A DNA stretch of 64,000 bases from Palleronia sp. THAF1 (GCF_009363795.1 NZ_CP045420.1:1841001-1905000); one strand, 5' to 3'; counted from the first letter of the stretch, positions 9,197 through 18,869 are shown. The notes: generated by a model from the sequence alone, not told the origin. Program-made: numbers and translations.

Positions 9197-9252
9197 CGAT
9201 GCATAGGTGATAACGCTTTGCATAGACGGGTGCGCCCAGATCAAATGCATCG
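9197..9252. repeat. TGCAT-containing repeats in the frr-uppS gap
   Basis: CGATGCAT (9197-9204) and its exact reverse complement ATGCATCG (9245-9252) flank a copy of TGCATAG (9219-9225). The first site also reads TGCATAG (9200-9206), so the two direct copies are 19 bases apart, about two helical turns. The sites lie about 90-140 bases upstream of uppS, and a TATACT hexamer on the minus strand at 9171-9166 could be the -10 element. This looks like an operator array. The binding protein is unknown. Confidence 0.4.
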
Positions 9253-9299
9253 CGCGCTGGCCGCTGAAGCGCGCCACTGGCACGCGTTTCAGACGTGGT

Positions 9300-9863
9300 T
9301 CACACCTGCATGATTTCCTGCTGCTTGGTTTCCAACGCCTCGTCCACTTTCTTGATGTAGCCGTCCGTCATCTCTTGGATCTCGGCCTGCCACAGCTTCT
9401 GATCGTCCTCGCCCATGCCGTCGTTCTTCGCCTTCTTCAGCTGGTCCATGCCGTCCCGGCGGACGTTGCGGATGGCGACGCGGGTGTTCTCGGCGTAGGT
9501 GCCAGCGACCTTCGCAAGCTGAGTGCGGCGCTCCTCGTTCAGTTCAGGGATCGGCAGGCGGATGGTCGTGCCGTCGATCACCGGGTTGATGCCCAGACCG
9601 GACTCGCGGATTGCTTTTTCGGCCTTACTAACCAGCGTCTTGTCCCAGATCGTGATCGTCACCATCCGGGGCTCTGGCACGTTGACCGTGCCGACCTGAT
9701 TGATCGGCGTCGGCGCGCCGTAAGCGTCGACCATGATCGGCTCGACCATGGAGGCGGACGCCCGGCCCGTGCGCAGCGATGCGAATTCCTGGCGCAGAGC
9801 AGCCATCGCGCCGTCCATGCGCCGTTGCAGATCGTCGGTGTCGATTTCGATGTCGTCGGCCAT
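9300..9863 (-). CDS. frr: Ribosome recycling factor
   Basis: RRF, with EF-G, splits post-termination ribosomes. The 187-aa protein matches the family length and its helical layout. Motifs include [19 protein letters not shown] (about residues 29-47), with a conserved arginine-glycine-arginine-alanine stretch, and the C-terminal QEIMQV end. The ATG at 9863 gives [16 protein letters not shown]. It normally follows pyrH directly, but here a protease gene separates the two. Confidence 0.97.
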   Translation of the reverse strand: MADDIEIDTDDLQRRMDGAMAALRQEFASLRTGRASASMVEPIMVDAYGAPTPINQVGTVNVPEPRMVTITIWDKTLVSKAEKAIRESGLGINPVIDGTTIRLPIPELNEERRTQLAKVAGTYAENTRVAIRNVRRDGMDQLKKAKNDGMGEDDQKLWQAEIQEMTDGYIKKVDEALETKQQEIMQV

Positions 9864-9942
9864 TGTGTTCGGTCCTGCTAGAAGGCGTGTTCCCGGCACA
9901 TATGCCGAAACGGACAGGCAATTTCCAGAGTGTTGAATGAAG

Positions 9943-11745
9943 CTAGAAACACTCGATCAAGCGGGTCGCGTCCTGCAGACGACGCGCTGCGTCTTCTGGA
10001 GACAAGGGTTCAGCATCGGCAGGTGCGCGAGCGTACCCAATATCATGCGCTGACAGAAAGGCGGTGGCGACGCTTCCACGGATCACGAAATTGATGTTCT
10101 GCGCAATGTCGCCAGAGGCTTCGGCAAGCGCAACGGTGTCCAGTTTGGCGACCACCACCCCCACGACATGACCAAAACGATCTACCGCAGGCCCCCCGCT
10201 ATTACCGGGCTGAACCGGAGCGCTGATCTGTAACGTCGTCTCGTCGCCACCCAGACCACGCAGGGACGACACCGCGCCACGCGTGATATTCAGCCCGCCG
10301 AGCAGACCGTGCAGCGGGTAGCCTGCGACAGTCAGGTCCGCGTTCAGACCAGCGTTTCCTGTCGCGAAGGGCAGCGGCGTCATTTCGCTCGCCTCGGAAA
10401 CCCGCACCGCAGCCAGATCGAAGGCCGAGCTCTGCGCAATCACCTCGGCCGCTTGCCCGCCCAAATGCACAAATCGGCATCCATCGATCACATGCGCGTT
10501 CGTCAGTGCGACCCCGTCTTCTGAGACGAAGAAGCCCGTTCCCGTGCTGCGCGCTTCGGTCGGTTGCGGTCGCTGATCGTCAGGCGGCGGCTGTCTTTCG
10601 GGTCGGGCGACCGCCACCCGATTGGGTCTGTCGTCCTCATGCACATCTTCCGACGGATGATCGTCGGCGCTTTCCGAACGGGAAATGGCTGCGAGAGCAT
10701 CCGCGTTCCGATCCAGAACCCCACCGCGAGGCGGAAAGATCGGATCGGCCCCGCCGCGTTTGATGCTGGACGTGACCAAGGCCATCGCATTCGCATGACG
10801 GTCCTGCGCAAAGATCGCCGTCGTCGACCACGTACCCGCAATAAGATCGCTGCGCAGGTAGCTTGCATGACCGGCGAAACGCAGAGAGGTGATCCACATA
10901 TCGCTGTTCCGAACCGTATATGGTTCCGCGATCTGGCCCCGTTCCCCCATAAGATCGGCATGCAAAGATGCCATGCCTGCACCCGGAAAATCGGCGAACA
11001 TGATCGTCAGCATGTCGTCGCGGTGGCGCCATGTCTGCACGCCATCGTCTTCTTCGTGCAGATACAGGCCCTCTTGGGGCAGCAGCATCGAAATACCCAG
11101 CCAGCCGATATCCATCGGCTCCCACCCATCGGCATCCCACTGCCACAGTGTATCGCGGACAAGTTGCGCGGCATGGGCATTCACCGGCTCTGCACCATGC
11201 TGACGCGCAGTATAACGCTCCAGTGCGGCCTGACTGCCGCTGCCCCAAACACCATCGAGCAGGCCGACGTAATCGCCCTGCATGGCGAGGGCTGCCTGTA
11301 GCATCCGCCGTTCCGTGCGGCTTAGTGGGCGGGAGTCGAAATCCGCCCAAAGCGCGGTTGGATCAGCCGGTGCCACCGAACGACCGTCTGCCATCAACGG
11401 CACCTCTCGGCGATAGGCGTCACCTTCCGAGCAATAGGCATCTGGTGGAATGCGCCCTTGCCGCTTCTGGCGGTCCAGCACACTGTCAGCGACGTTGTCG
11501 GGGACCTGAGCCACGACGATCGCATACCACCCGTTGTCGGATGCAAAGACCCGCGCGTCGTCTGACCAACCGTTTTCGTTGATGTAGATGCGGACCTCTC
11601 CAAGCGACTGGCGCGCGGCGACGACGATTCCACAGCGGCCGGCCCCGAACCAGGAACTGGCAGCAACCTGTCCCGAGCCGAGCATTAGGAAGAGGATAAC
11701 TGATAAACGGAACGCGTGCCTCATCCCTCGAAGGTTGAAGAACAC
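9943..11745 (-). CDS. Secreted trypsin-like serine protease with SPOR-like and peptidoglycan-binding-like regions
   Basis: This is a 600-aa exported protein. Residues 1-30 form a signal peptide. Residues about 37-112 resemble a SPOR-like module (alternating [15 protein letters not shown] and [12 protein letters not shown]). Residues 140-180 resemble a peptidoglycan-binding or lytic-associated helix set ([28 protein letters not shown]). A disordered proline-rich linker at 340-400 leads to a trypsin/DegP-type domain with His418 (TNAHV), Asp443 (FDLAAV) and Ser516 (GNSGGP). No PDZ domain is visible. I chose the GTG at 11745 because AAGGGGG precedes it; an ATG at 11724 would also keep the signal peptide. 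It sits between pyrH and frr. Substrates are unknown; a cell-wall-located quality-control protease is an inference. Confidence 0.8.
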   Translation of the reverse strand: MFFNLRGMRHAFRLSVILFLMLGSGQVAASSWFGAGRCGIVVAARQSLGEVRIYINENGWSDDARVFASDNGWYAIVVAQVPDNVADSVLDRQKRQGRIPPDAYCSEGDAYRREVPLMADGRSVAPADPTALWADFDSRPLSRTERRMLQAALAMQGDYVGLLDGVWGSGSQAALERYTARQHGAEPVNAHAAQLVRDTLWQWDADGWEPMDIGWLGISMLLPQEGLYLHEEDDGVQTWRHRDDMLTIMFADFPGAGMASLHADLMGERGQIAEPYTVRNSDMWITSLRFAGHASYLRSDLIAGTWSTTAIFAQDRHANAMALVTSSIKRGGADPIFPPRGGVLDRNADALAAISRSESADDHPSEDVHEDDRPNRVAVARPERQPPPDDQRPQPTEARSTGTGFFVSEDGVALTNAHVIDGCRFVHLGGQAAEVIAQSSAFDLAAVRVSEASEMTPLPFATGNAGLNADLTVAGYPLHGLLGGLNITRGAVSSLRGLGGDETTLQISAPVQPGNSGGPAVDRFGHVVGVVVAKLDTVALAEASGDIAQNINFVIRGSVATAFLSAHDIGYARAPADAEPLSPEDAARRLQDATRLIECF

Positions 11746-11771
11746 GCGCCCCCTTTCAAGCGAAAAATCGC

Positions 11772-12500
11772 TTAGTCCGAGACCTTCGTGAACGTCCCCT
11801 CGCCCGCAAGGATGCCGCGAAATCCACCTGGCTCGTCCAGAGAGAACACGATGATCGGCAGGTTGTTGTCGCGCGCAAGCGCGATGGCCGATGCGTCCAT
11901 GACGCCCAAGTGCTTTTGCAGCACCTCGTCGTAGCTCACGTGGTCATACCGAACTGCGTCGTCGTGCTTGGCAGGGTCCTTGTCATAGACGCCGTCCACT
12001 TTCGTACCCTTGAAGATCGCCTGACAGGCCATCTCGTTGGCGCGCAACGTCGCAGCCGTATCAGTCGTGAAATAGGGATTGCCCGTGCCGGCGGCGAAGA
12101 TGCAGACGCGCTTTTTCTCTAGGTGGCGCACCGCGCGGCGGCGGATGTAGGGCTCGGCGACCTCGTTCATGGTGATCGCGCTGATGACGCGTGTGTGGAT
12201 GCCGTGCGCTTCCAGCGCGCCCTGCATCGCCAGCGCGTTCATCACGGTGGCGAGCATCCCCATGTAGTCTGCGGTCGTCCGCTCCATCCCCTGCGCCGAG
12301 CCTTGCAGCCCGCGGAAAATGTTGCCGCCGCCGATGACCATGCAGACCTCGACGCCCATGTCGTGGACCGATTTCACCTCTGCCGCGATGCGCTCGACGG
12401 TGGGGGGATGCAGGCCATAGCCCTGATCACCCATTAACGCTTCGCCCGAAATTTTCAGAAGAACGCGATCGTAGCGCTTGGTTCCGTGTGCATCCGCCAT
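11772..12500 (-). CDS. pyrH: Uridylate kinase (UMP kinase)
   Basis: PyrH phosphorylates UMP to UDP in pyrimidine nucleotide synthesis. The 242-aa hexameric-type kinase begins [20 protein letters not shown]. It has the glycine-rich [11 protein letters not shown] loop (about residues 56-66) and the C-terminal [14 protein letters not shown]. The ATG at 12500 sits 7 bases from a GGGG run, and an upstream in-frame extension would run into miaA on the other strand. A hairpin with an AAGCGA/TCGCTT stem overlaps its stop codon (11758-11773) but has no good U-tract. It is transcribed divergently from miaA. Confidence 0.96.
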   Translation of the reverse strand: MADAHGTKRYDRVLLKISGEALMGDQGYGLHPPTVERIAAEVKSVHDMGVEVCMVIGGGNIFRGLQGSAQGMERTTADYMGMLATVMNALAMQGALEAHGIHTRVISAITMNEVAEPYIRRRAVRHLEKKRVCIFAAGTGNPYFTTDTAATLRANEMACQAIFKGTKVDGVYDKDPAKHDDAVRYDHVSYDEVLQKHLGVMDASAIALARDNNLPIIVFSLDEPGGFRGILAGEGTFTKVSD

Positions 12501-12574
12501 GTCATGCCCCGCTTTGACCTTGCGGCGGTATGTGCGCCAAAAGGCGCGTCGGGGCAACTGTCGGGATCGACGAA

Positions 12575-13471
12575 ATGGATATGAAGGCGGCAATTCGAGA
12601 CGCCGGGCGCGACAGGCCGGTACTGATCGCCGGACCGACGGCCAGCGGCAAGTCCGCGCTGGCGCTGGCCATAGCCGAGGCGCATGGCGGGGTGATCGTG
12701 AATGCCGACGCGCTGCAGGTCTACGCGCGCTGGCGGGTGCTGACGGCCCGCCCTTCGGACGACGAACTGGCGCACGCGCCGCATCGGCTCTACGGGCACG
12801 TCGGCGCAAACGACGCCTATTCCGCCGGGCATTGGCTGCGTGAAGTAGCGCCGCTGCTGGATGGTTCCGAGCGTCCCATCATCGTCGGCGGCACGGGGCT
12901 GTATTTCACCGCGCTTACGGAAGGATTGGCGGAAATCCCCCCGACCCCCAATGAAGTCAGAGCCGAGGGAGATGCGCTGGACCAGATCACCATGCTCGCC
13001 GCGCTGGATGCCCGAACACGCGCGCGGATCGACACGCAGAACCCCGCTCGCGTGCAGCGCGCATGGGAAGTGTGGCACGCCACCGGGCGGGGCTTGGCCG
13101 ACTGGCAGGACGACACCGCGCCGCCGCTGTTGCCGCCCGAAGCCGCTCTGACGCTGGTGATCGACGCGCCGCCGTCCTTGCTGACACCGCGTATCGAGAC
13201 CCGTTTCGACGCGATGCTGGCGTCCGGCGCGATGGAGGAAGCCCGCGCAAACGCCGCCGACTTCGACTTCAATCGACCCGCAGACCGGGCGATAGGCGCG
13301 CCGGAGTTGATCGCGTATCTGGCGGGCGACCTGACGCTGGGCGACGCACGCGAGCGGGCCGTCATCGCAACGCGCCAATATGCCAAGCGGCAGCGCACAT
13401 GGTTCAGGTCACGGATGAAGGGATGGGATCGTGTCGAATTGTTAACCAAATCCAGCGATCTGCCTGAATAG
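12575..13471 (+). CDS. miaA: tRNA dimethylallyltransferase MiaA
   Basis: MiaA adds the dimethylallyl group to A37 of tRNAs reading UNN codons. The 298-aa protein carries the P-loop GPTASGKS at residues 20-27 and the substrate motif [12 protein letters not shown]. The common family form is DSMQVYR, so here an Ala-Leu replaces the Ser-Met. The C-terminal half has the [13 protein letters not shown] motif typical of MiaA. The start is probably the ATG at 12575; an ATG two codons later is equally possible. It is divergent from pyrH, with about 75 bases between starts. Confidence 0.93.
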   Translation: MDMKAAIRDAGRDRPVLIAGPTASGKSALALAIAEAHGGVIVNADALQVYARWRVLTARPSDDELAHAPHRLYGHVGANDAYSAGHWLREVAPLLDGSERPIIVGGTGLYFTALTEGLAEIPPTPNEVRAEGDALDQITMLAALDARTRARIDTQNPARVQRAWEVWHATGRGLADWQDDTAPPLLPPEAALTLVIDAPPSLLTPRIETRFDAMLASGAMEEARANAADFDFNRPADRAIGAPELIAYLAGDLTLGDARERAVIATRQYAKRQRTWFRSRMKGWDRVELLTKSSDLPE

Positions 13472-13551
13472 TCCGAATCTTCTTGGAGAATCGCCCGAAT
13501 CATCTCTAGCCTCTGGGGACACTACCGGCGCTGCCACTCCGGAGACCCAGC

Positions 13552-14352
13552 ATGCTTGATTTTACCCGGCCCACCGCCGGTCCCAGCCTTGTATCCCTGC
13601 CGAAACTTATCGCGGGCGGGCGCTGGCGCACCGCCGCCATGCGGTCCTACAGCCAGCCAGTCCTGTACTGGTTCACGCGCGGCGAGGGGCGGATGACCGT
13701 GCAAGGCGTGTACCGCCCGTTCCACGCGTACGAAGCTATCCTGCTGCCCGCCGGGACGATGCACGGCTTCGAAGGCTCGGACGAGACGGATGGATCGCTG
13801 TTGTTCTTGCCATCAGACGTGATCGAGAGCCTGCCGGAAGACATGGTGACGCTGCACATCGACGCCTCAGAGGCCCGTGACGATCTGAACGCCCGGATCG
13901 AGGATATCCGCACCGAATTGACGCGCGGCACCAAGCGGTCAGAACGCGCGCTGGGCTTCCACCTTGGCCTGCTGGCCGTCTGGCTGGAACGGCAAGCACA
14001 ATACCGAATAGACGAGGTCCGCGATCCCCGCGCGCACGAAACGCTAGCGGAAGCCTATACCTCATTACTGGAACGCTACTTCCGCGACGGGCACACCGTG
14101 GCGGACTTCGCGCGCGCACTCGGCGTGACACCCGCTCATCTGAGCCGGGCCTGCCGCAAGGCCTCCGGGCGTCCGGCGTCCGCTTTCCTGAAGGACCGCG
14201 TGAACTTCGAAGCGCGGCGCTTGCTGGCAGAGACGCGGATGCCCATCTCAGAGGTCGCCGCGACGCTTGGCTTTACGTCGCACGCCTATTTCACCCGTGC
14301 GTTTCAGTCCCTCAATGGCCAGACACCCTCGGCCTTCCGCCGGTCTGCTTAA
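13552..14352 (+). CDS. AraC-family transcriptional regulator
   Basis: This 266-aa protein has an N-terminal cupin-like sensing domain (about residues 20-100, including LLPAGTMHGFEG). The C-terminal AraC DNA-binding domain spans about residues 165-266, with two helix-turn-helix units: HTVADFARALGVTPAHLSR and MPISEVAATLGFTSHAYF. An upstream GGAGACC serves as ribosome site. It lies 192 bases before an ABC importer operon in the same direction, so it may control that operon; this is inference from proximity. The inducer is unknown. Confidence 0.88.
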   Translation: MLDFTRPTAGPSLVSLPKLIAGGRWRTAAMRSYSQPVLYWFTRGEGRMTVQGVYRPFHAYEAILLPAGTMHGFEGSDETDGSLLFLPSDVIESLPEDMVTLHIDASEARDDLNARIEDIRTELTRGTKRSERALGFHLGLLAVWLERQAQYRIDEVRDPRAHETLAEAYTSLLERYFRDGHTVADFARALGVTPAHLSRACRKASGRPASAFLKDRVNFEARRLLAETRMPISEVAATLGFTSHAYFTRAFQSLNGQTPSAFRRSA

Positions 14353-14429
14353 TCCCGATCACTGCGTCACAAGAATGTCGGAAACAGGCACGTGATGTCG
14401 CATTTGGATCACTTTTGTGCGTGTCGCGG

Positions 14430-14460
14430 TTGACGGGCCTGTCCACATCGTGCGCATAAT
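14430..14460 (+). promoter_or_regulatory. Candidate sigma-70-type promoter of the ABC importer operon
   Basis: TTGACG (14430-14435) and CATAAT (14455-14460) lie 19 bases apart within the 192-base gap between the araC-type gene and the substrate-binding protein. This would give a leader of about 78 bases. The spacing is slightly long, which is common for activator-dependent promoters. Confidence 0.45.
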
Positions 14461-14544
14461 TCACGTGCCGCGACCAATGATTGCGTCGCCCAAGGGCCGA
14501 CCGCAGCCATAAGAAGTCGTAACAGGACAATCAGGGAGAGACCT

Positions 14545-16218
14545 ATGAGCCATTCCACCGACCGGATCCATCCGGCCGCAAAGATGCACGCCACCGAATA
14601 TCAGGCCGGCAAGATCAGCCGCCGTGAGTTCCTGACCCGCGCTACCGCGCTGGGCGTCAGCGCAACCGCGGCCTATGGCCTGATCGGTGCCGCCGCCCCC
14701 GCCCACGCAGAGCAGCACACCATGGATGGCGGCACCCTGCGCATCCAGATGGAAGTGCGCGCGCTGAAAGACCCGCGCGTGACCGACTGGCCGCAGATCG
14801 CCAACATCTACCGCGGCTGGCTTGAATACCTGACCGAATACCAGGCCGACGGCACCATCCGCCCGATGCTGCTGGAAAGCTACGAGGTTTCCGACGACGC
14901 CACGACGTACACGCTGAAACTGCGTGAGGGCATCACCTGGAACAACGGCGACGCTTTCACCGCCGAGCATGTGGCACACAACTTCCGCCGCTGGTGCGAG
15001 AAGGGCGTCGAAGGCAATTCGATGGCGTCCCGCATGGGCGATATGGTCGATCCCGACAGCGGTACGATCAAGGAAGGCATTCTTGATGTGCAGGACGACC
15101 TGACGCTCGTCATCAACCTGACCTCTCCCGACATCGCGCTCATGGCCTCGGTCTCGGATTACCCCGGTGCGCTGGTTCACCCCTCTTACGACGGTGGCGA
15201 CATGACCAGCGGCGCGGGCCTGATCGGCACGGGCCCCTACACGCTGGAAGACCTGTCGGTCGGCGTGAAGACGGTGCTGGTGAAGAATGCCGACCACCAG
15301 TGGTGGGGTGCGGAGGCCGAAGGCTTCGGCGGCGCATCGCTAGAGCGGATCGAATACATCGACTACGGGACCGACCCCGCCGCCTGGCTGGCGGCCATCG
15401 AATCCGAAGAAGTCGACATGCTGTATGAAAGTGTCGGTGAATTCATCGAGATCATGGACAGCCTTGATCTTGTGAAATCCGAGACGATCACAGCCTCGAC
15501 AATCGTCATCCGCTGCAATCAGGAGGCCGAGGTAAACGGCGAGAAGCCCTATGCCGACGTACGCGTCCGCAAAGCGCTGCAAATGGCCGTCGATAATTCG
15601 GTCCTGCTTGAGCTGGGCTATTCGGGCCTGGGCGAAGTGGCCGAGAACCACCACGTCTGCCCGATCCACCCCGAATACGCCGAAGTCGACAACCCGGTCG
15701 TCTACGACCCCGAAGGTGCCATGGCGTTGCTGGAAGAGGCCGGGATGGCCGATTACGAGCATGAGCTGGTGTCCATCGACGACGACTGGCGCAAGAACAC
15801 CACAGACGCCTGCGCCGCCCAGCTGCGCGACGCCGGTATCCGGGTGAACCGTTCGATCCTTCCGGGCAACACGTTCTGGAACGACTGGGCCAAGTTTCCC
15901 TTCTCGTCGACCGACTGGAACCAGCGGCCCTTGGGCGTTCAGACGCTGTCGTTGGCCTACCGCTCGGGCGAGGCCTGGAACGAATGTGCCTACGCCAATC
16001 CCGAGTTCGACGCCAAGCTGTCAGAGGCCATGGGGATCGCGGACGCGGATGAGCGTCGGGTCATCATGAAAGAGATCGAGCAGTTGATGATCGACGACGG
16101 CGTCATCATCCAGCCCTACTGGCGCTCGATCTACCGTCACTACACGCAGCATGTGACGGGCGCCGAAGTGCATCCGCTGTATGAGATCCCCCAATACAAG
16201 CTGGGTCTGTCGGCCTGA
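14545..16218 (+). CDS. Peptide/opine-type ABC transporter substrate-binding protein
   Basis: This is a family-5 extracytoplasmic solute-binding protein (DppA/OppA type) of 557 aa. The N-terminus has a clear twin-arginine signal, SRREFLTRATALG, followed by a hydrophobic run ending in AHAEQ, so it is probably exported folded through Tat. The SBP_bac_5 core includes LREGITWNNGDAFTAEHVAHN and TGPYTLEDLSVG. GGGAGAG lies just before the ATG. It leads an operon with two permeases and a double ATPase. The substrate cannot be read from sequence; peptides or other small organic compounds are typical of the family. Confidence 0.93.
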   Translation: MSHSTDRIHPAAKMHATEYQAGKISRREFLTRATALGVSATAAYGLIGAAAPAHAEQHTMDGGTLRIQMEVRALKDPRVTDWPQIANIYRGWLEYLTEYQADGTIRPMLLESYEVSDDATTYTLKLREGITWNNGDAFTAEHVAHNFRRWCEKGVEGNSMASRMGDMVDPDSGTIKEGILDVQDDLTLVINLTSPDIALMASVSDYPGALVHPSYDGGDMTSGAGLIGTGPYTLEDLSVGVKTVLVKNADHQWWGAEAEGFGGASLERIEYIDYGTDPAAWLAAIESEEVDMLYESVGEFIEIMDSLDLVKSETITASTIVIRCNQEAEVNGEKPYADVRVRKALQMAVDNSVLLELGYSGLGEVAENHHVCPIHPEYAEVDNPVVYDPEGAMALLEEAGMADYEHELVSIDDDWRKNTTDACAAQLRDAGIRVNRSILPGNTFWNDWAKFPFSSTDWNQRPLGVQTLSLAYRSGEAWNECAYANPEFDAKLSEAMGIADADERRVIMKEIEQLMIDDGVIIQPYWRSIYRHYTQHVTGAEVHPLYEIPQYKLGLSA

Positions 16219-16230
16219 TATCAGTCCAAG

Positions 16231-16263
16231 GGGCCGCGCCGGTCATCCCGCGCGGCCCTTTTT
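16231..16263 (+). terminator. Intergenic stem-loop after the substrate-binding protein gene
   Basis: A perfect 9-bp stem, GGGCCGCGC (16231-16239) with GCGCGGCCC (16250-16258), is followed by TTTTT (16259-16263). It sits 13 bases after the binding-protein stop and before the permease genes. In many ABC operons such a partial terminator or RNA-stabilising hairpin raises binding protein output over permeases; that role is inferred here. Confidence 0.88.
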
Positions 16264-16298
16264 CGTATCGTACCTGCCCCTGACAGGAGCCTGATCCC

Positions 16299-17345
16299 TT
16301 GGGTCTTTTCCTTCTCCGACGCCTTGGCGTGATGATCCTGACGGCGCTGTGCCTGACGTTCGTCGTGTTCTTCCTGACGAACCTTTCGCCCAACCTTGAA
16401 AAACTTGCGAAGACGCAAGGAAATATGCGGATGACCGACGATGAGGTCGTCTCGTGGCTGGAAAACCGGGGCTACGACCGCAACGTCTTCGCGCGCTACG
16501 GCGAATGGCTGGGCGTCGTGCCGGGCTATGTGGTCGAACAGCCGGGCGGCTTTCGGGGGCGTTGCTTCGGTGAGGCGGACGAGGTTCCACCAGGTGCATC
16601 GACTTTCTGCGGCGTCGTGCAAGGCAACTGGGGCTTTTCGTCTGTCTTCCGCGAAGAGGTCGGCAGCATCATCGCCACGCGCCTTGGCCTGACCGCAAAG
16701 TTGATGGGCTTCGTCATGCTGCTGATGGTGCCTGCGGCGTTGATCATCGGCGTGCTGGCGGGGATGCGCGAAGGCTCTCGGCTGGATCGAGGGCTGTCGT
16801 CGGTGTCCATCGTATCCACGGCAACACCGGAATATGTGTCGGGCGTCATCTTCATCACCGTCTTCGCATCCAGCGCGGTAGGACTGCGCTGGTTCAAGGG
16901 CACCGCGACAGGTGCGATGGAGAACGCGACCTTCGAAAACTTCGCCCTGCCCGTCCTGACCATCGCGCTCTACGGCATCGGTTACATCGCCCGGATGACC
17001 CGCGCGTCCATGGCAGAGGTGATGACCCAACAGTACATCCGCACCGCGCGGCTGAAGGGCGTCAGCTTCCCCAAGGTTGTACTGAAGCACGCCCTTCGCA
17101 ATGCCCTGATCGCGCCCTTCACGGTGATCATGCTGCAATTCCCGTGGCTGCTAAACGGCGTAGTGATCGTAGAGACCCTGTTCAACTACAAAGGCTTCGG
17201 CTGGACGCTGGTGCAGGCCGCATCCAATAACGACATCGAACTGCTGCTGGCCGTATCCGTCGTGTCCGTCTTCGTCGTTCTGGTAACGCAGCTGATATCC
17301 GACATCGGCTACGTCTGGCTCAACCCGCGCATCAGCGTCACGTAA
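16299..17345 (+). CDS. ABC transporter permease, DppB type
   Basis: This inner membrane permease of 348 aa has six likely membrane segments. The first is MGLFLLRRLGVMILTALCLTF, typical of DppB/OppB. A periplasmic loop of about 100 residues between the first two segments contains two cysteines (GRCFGE and STFCGVV). The cytoplasmic EAA loop is around TRASMAEVMTQQYIRTARLKG. The start codon is TTG at 16299, preceded by GGAG, and no better start is in frame. It forms the translocation pore with the next gene. Confidence 0.92.
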   Translation: MGLFLLRRLGVMILTALCLTFVVFFLTNLSPNLEKLAKTQGNMRMTDDEVVSWLENRGYDRNVFARYGEWLGVVPGYVVEQPGGFRGRCFGEADEVPPGASTFCGVVQGNWGFSSVFREEVGSIIATRLGLTAKLMGFVMLLMVPAALIIGVLAGMREGSRLDRGLSSVSIVSTATPEYVSGVIFITVFASSAVGLRWFKGTATGAMENATFENFALPVLTIALYGIGYIARMTRASMAEVMTQQYIRTARLKGVSFPKVVLKHALRNALIAPFTVIMLQFPWLLNGVVIVETLFNYKGFGWTLVQAASNNDIELLLAVSVVSVFVVLVTQLISDIGYVWLNPRISVT

Positions 17346-17357
17346 GGAGGGAGCCGT

Positions 17358-18812
17358 ATGGAACCCCTGACATGGACCGGCGCGCTGGCGCCGTTGACCA
17401 CGATCCTCTTCACCGCATTCGCGGCGCTGATCATCCTGTTCGTCCTGCGCACTGTCGCGGGCCTGTTCCTGGCACCGGCCCCGCCGACGGCGCAAGCCGA
17501 TGGCACGTTGGTGGACGCACGCGGCCCGTTGGAGATGATCGACACCGCGATGTTCTTCGCGCTGCTGGCCGTGATCGGCACGTTGGCGTTGTTTATCTTG
17601 GGCGGCATCGCATTCGATACCGACGGCGGCATCATTGGCGGCATCATGCGCCGCCTCATGCCCGTGTGGATCGCACTCGCACTGACACTGGGACTATCCT
17701 ACGCGTTCAAGCGGCGGCTGGGCCTATACGGCAAGCTCTTCGACTCGACCATCGGCGTGATTGGCTTCGCGCTGGTGATGTTCTGGATATTCTGCGCAAT
17801 CTTCGTGTCCTTCGACCTGATCGCCACATACGATCCTTTAGGGCAGTCGGGTGCCATGAAGAACGAGCTGCCCGGAACACCCTACACCCGCATGATCGGC
17901 GACGTGGCCGACGGCGCATATGGCTACTACCTGCTGGGTGGCGATAATCTGGGGCGTGACGTGTTCAGCCGCATGATCGCAGGCTCATCCGTCGTGGTGC
18001 AAATCGCACCATTGGCAACGCTGTTCGCCTTCATGGTCGGCATCACGCTGGGCCTTCCGGCCGCTTATCAGGGCGGCAAGCTGGACACGGTGCTGACCTT
18101 CATTGCGAACCTGATCCTCGCCTTTCCGGTGATCCTGCTGTTCTACCTGCTGGTCACGCCGGAGATCGTGGCGACCGGCATCCCGACCTACATGGCCGCC
18201 GTCATGTTCCTGTTCCCGATCGCCTTCCTGACGATCCTGCTGAACGCACGCTACCACACGCGCCCCACCCTGCGACTAATCCTGCTGACAGCGGTGATCG
18301 GCGGGTTGGGCTGGCTGTACCTGTCGCTGATCTCAGAGCCGTTCGGCGTGTTCCGCATCCTGCCGAACGCGCTCGACCTGTTCGACGTGCCCGGCGGCAT
18401 CCTGATCGTCTTCGTCGCGGTCGTCTTCGTGAACGCGCCCACGGTGTTCCGCATCGTCCGGGGCATCGCTTTGGACATCAAGACCCGCGACTACGTGGCC
18501 GCCGCGCAGACCCGCGGAGAGGGCAAGTGGTACATCATGCTGTGGGAGATCCTGCCCAATGCGCGCGGACCACTGATCGTCGATTTCTGCCTGCGCGTGG
18601 GCTACACCACGATCCTTTTGGGCACGCTGGGCTTCTTCGGCCTTGGACTGCCGCCCGAAAGCCCCGACTGGGGATCGACGATCAACGACGGCCGCAAGCT
18701 GCTGGCCATCTACCCGCACCCCGCTTTGGCCCCGGCCCTCGCGCTGCTGTCGCTGGTGCTGGGCCTGAACCTGCTGGCGGACGGTCTGCGGGAAGAATCG
18801 CTGCGCGATTGA
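17358..18812 (+). CDS. ABC transporter permease, DppC type, with N-terminal membrane extension
   Basis: This is the second permease of the importer. At 484 aa it is about 180 residues longer than usual DppC proteins (near 300 aa). The first 170 residues hold extra hydrophobic segments (around 20-40, 60-85, 95-115 and 130-155) before the DppC-like core beginning near GDNLGRDVFSRM. Another insertion lies between residues 240 and 360 (TYMAAVMFLFPIAFLTILL and on). The EAA loop is at about 376-400. A strong AAGGAGG lies 6-8 bases before the ATG. Such enlarged DppC forms are unusual in the textbook family, and the function of the extra segments is unknown. Confidence 0.9.
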   Translation: MEPLTWTGALAPLTTILFTAFAALIILFVLRTVAGLFLAPAPPTAQADGTLVDARGPLEMIDTAMFFALLAVIGTLALFILGGIAFDTDGGIIGGIMRRLMPVWIALALTLGLSYAFKRRLGLYGKLFDSTIGVIGFALVMFWIFCAIFVSFDLIATYDPLGQSGAMKNELPGTPYTRMIGDVADGAYGYYLLGGDNLGRDVFSRMIAGSSVVVQIAPLATLFAFMVGITLGLPAAYQGGKLDTVLTFIANLILAFPVILLFYLLVTPEIVATGIPTYMAAVMFLFPIAFLTILLNARYHTRPTLRLILLTAVIGGLGWLYLSLISEPFGVFRILPNALDLFDVPGGILIVFVAVVFVNAPTVFRIVRGIALDIKTRDYVAAAQTRGEGKWYIMLWEILPNARGPLIVDFCLRVGYTTILLGTLGFFGLGLPPESPDWGSTINDGRKLLAIYPHPALAPALALLSLVLGLNLLADGLREESLRD

Positions 18813-18820
18813 TGATCTGC

Positions 18821-18867
18821 CCGGGGGCCAGCCCCCGGTCCCCCGAGGTATTTGTGGAACAGTGAAG
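18821..18867 (+). repeat. Intergenic hairpin-GGTATTT element, copy 1
   Basis: The stem CCGGGGG (18821-18827) / CCCCCGG (18832-18838) is followed by CCCCGAG, then GGTATTTGTGGAACAGTGAA and a final G. It lies between the second permease and the ATPase gene, and its end is three bases from the ATPase ATG, so the tail may double as ribosome site. It is nearly identical to the copy at 41375-41422. Confidence 0.7.
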
Positions 18868-18869
18868 AC

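Noticed and set aside
11758-11773. AAGCGA/TCGCTT hairpin after pyrH as a terminator
   Set aside because: It overlaps the stop codon and is followed by a GAAAGGGGG stretch rather than a T-tract. The stretch looks like the ribosome site of the protease gene.
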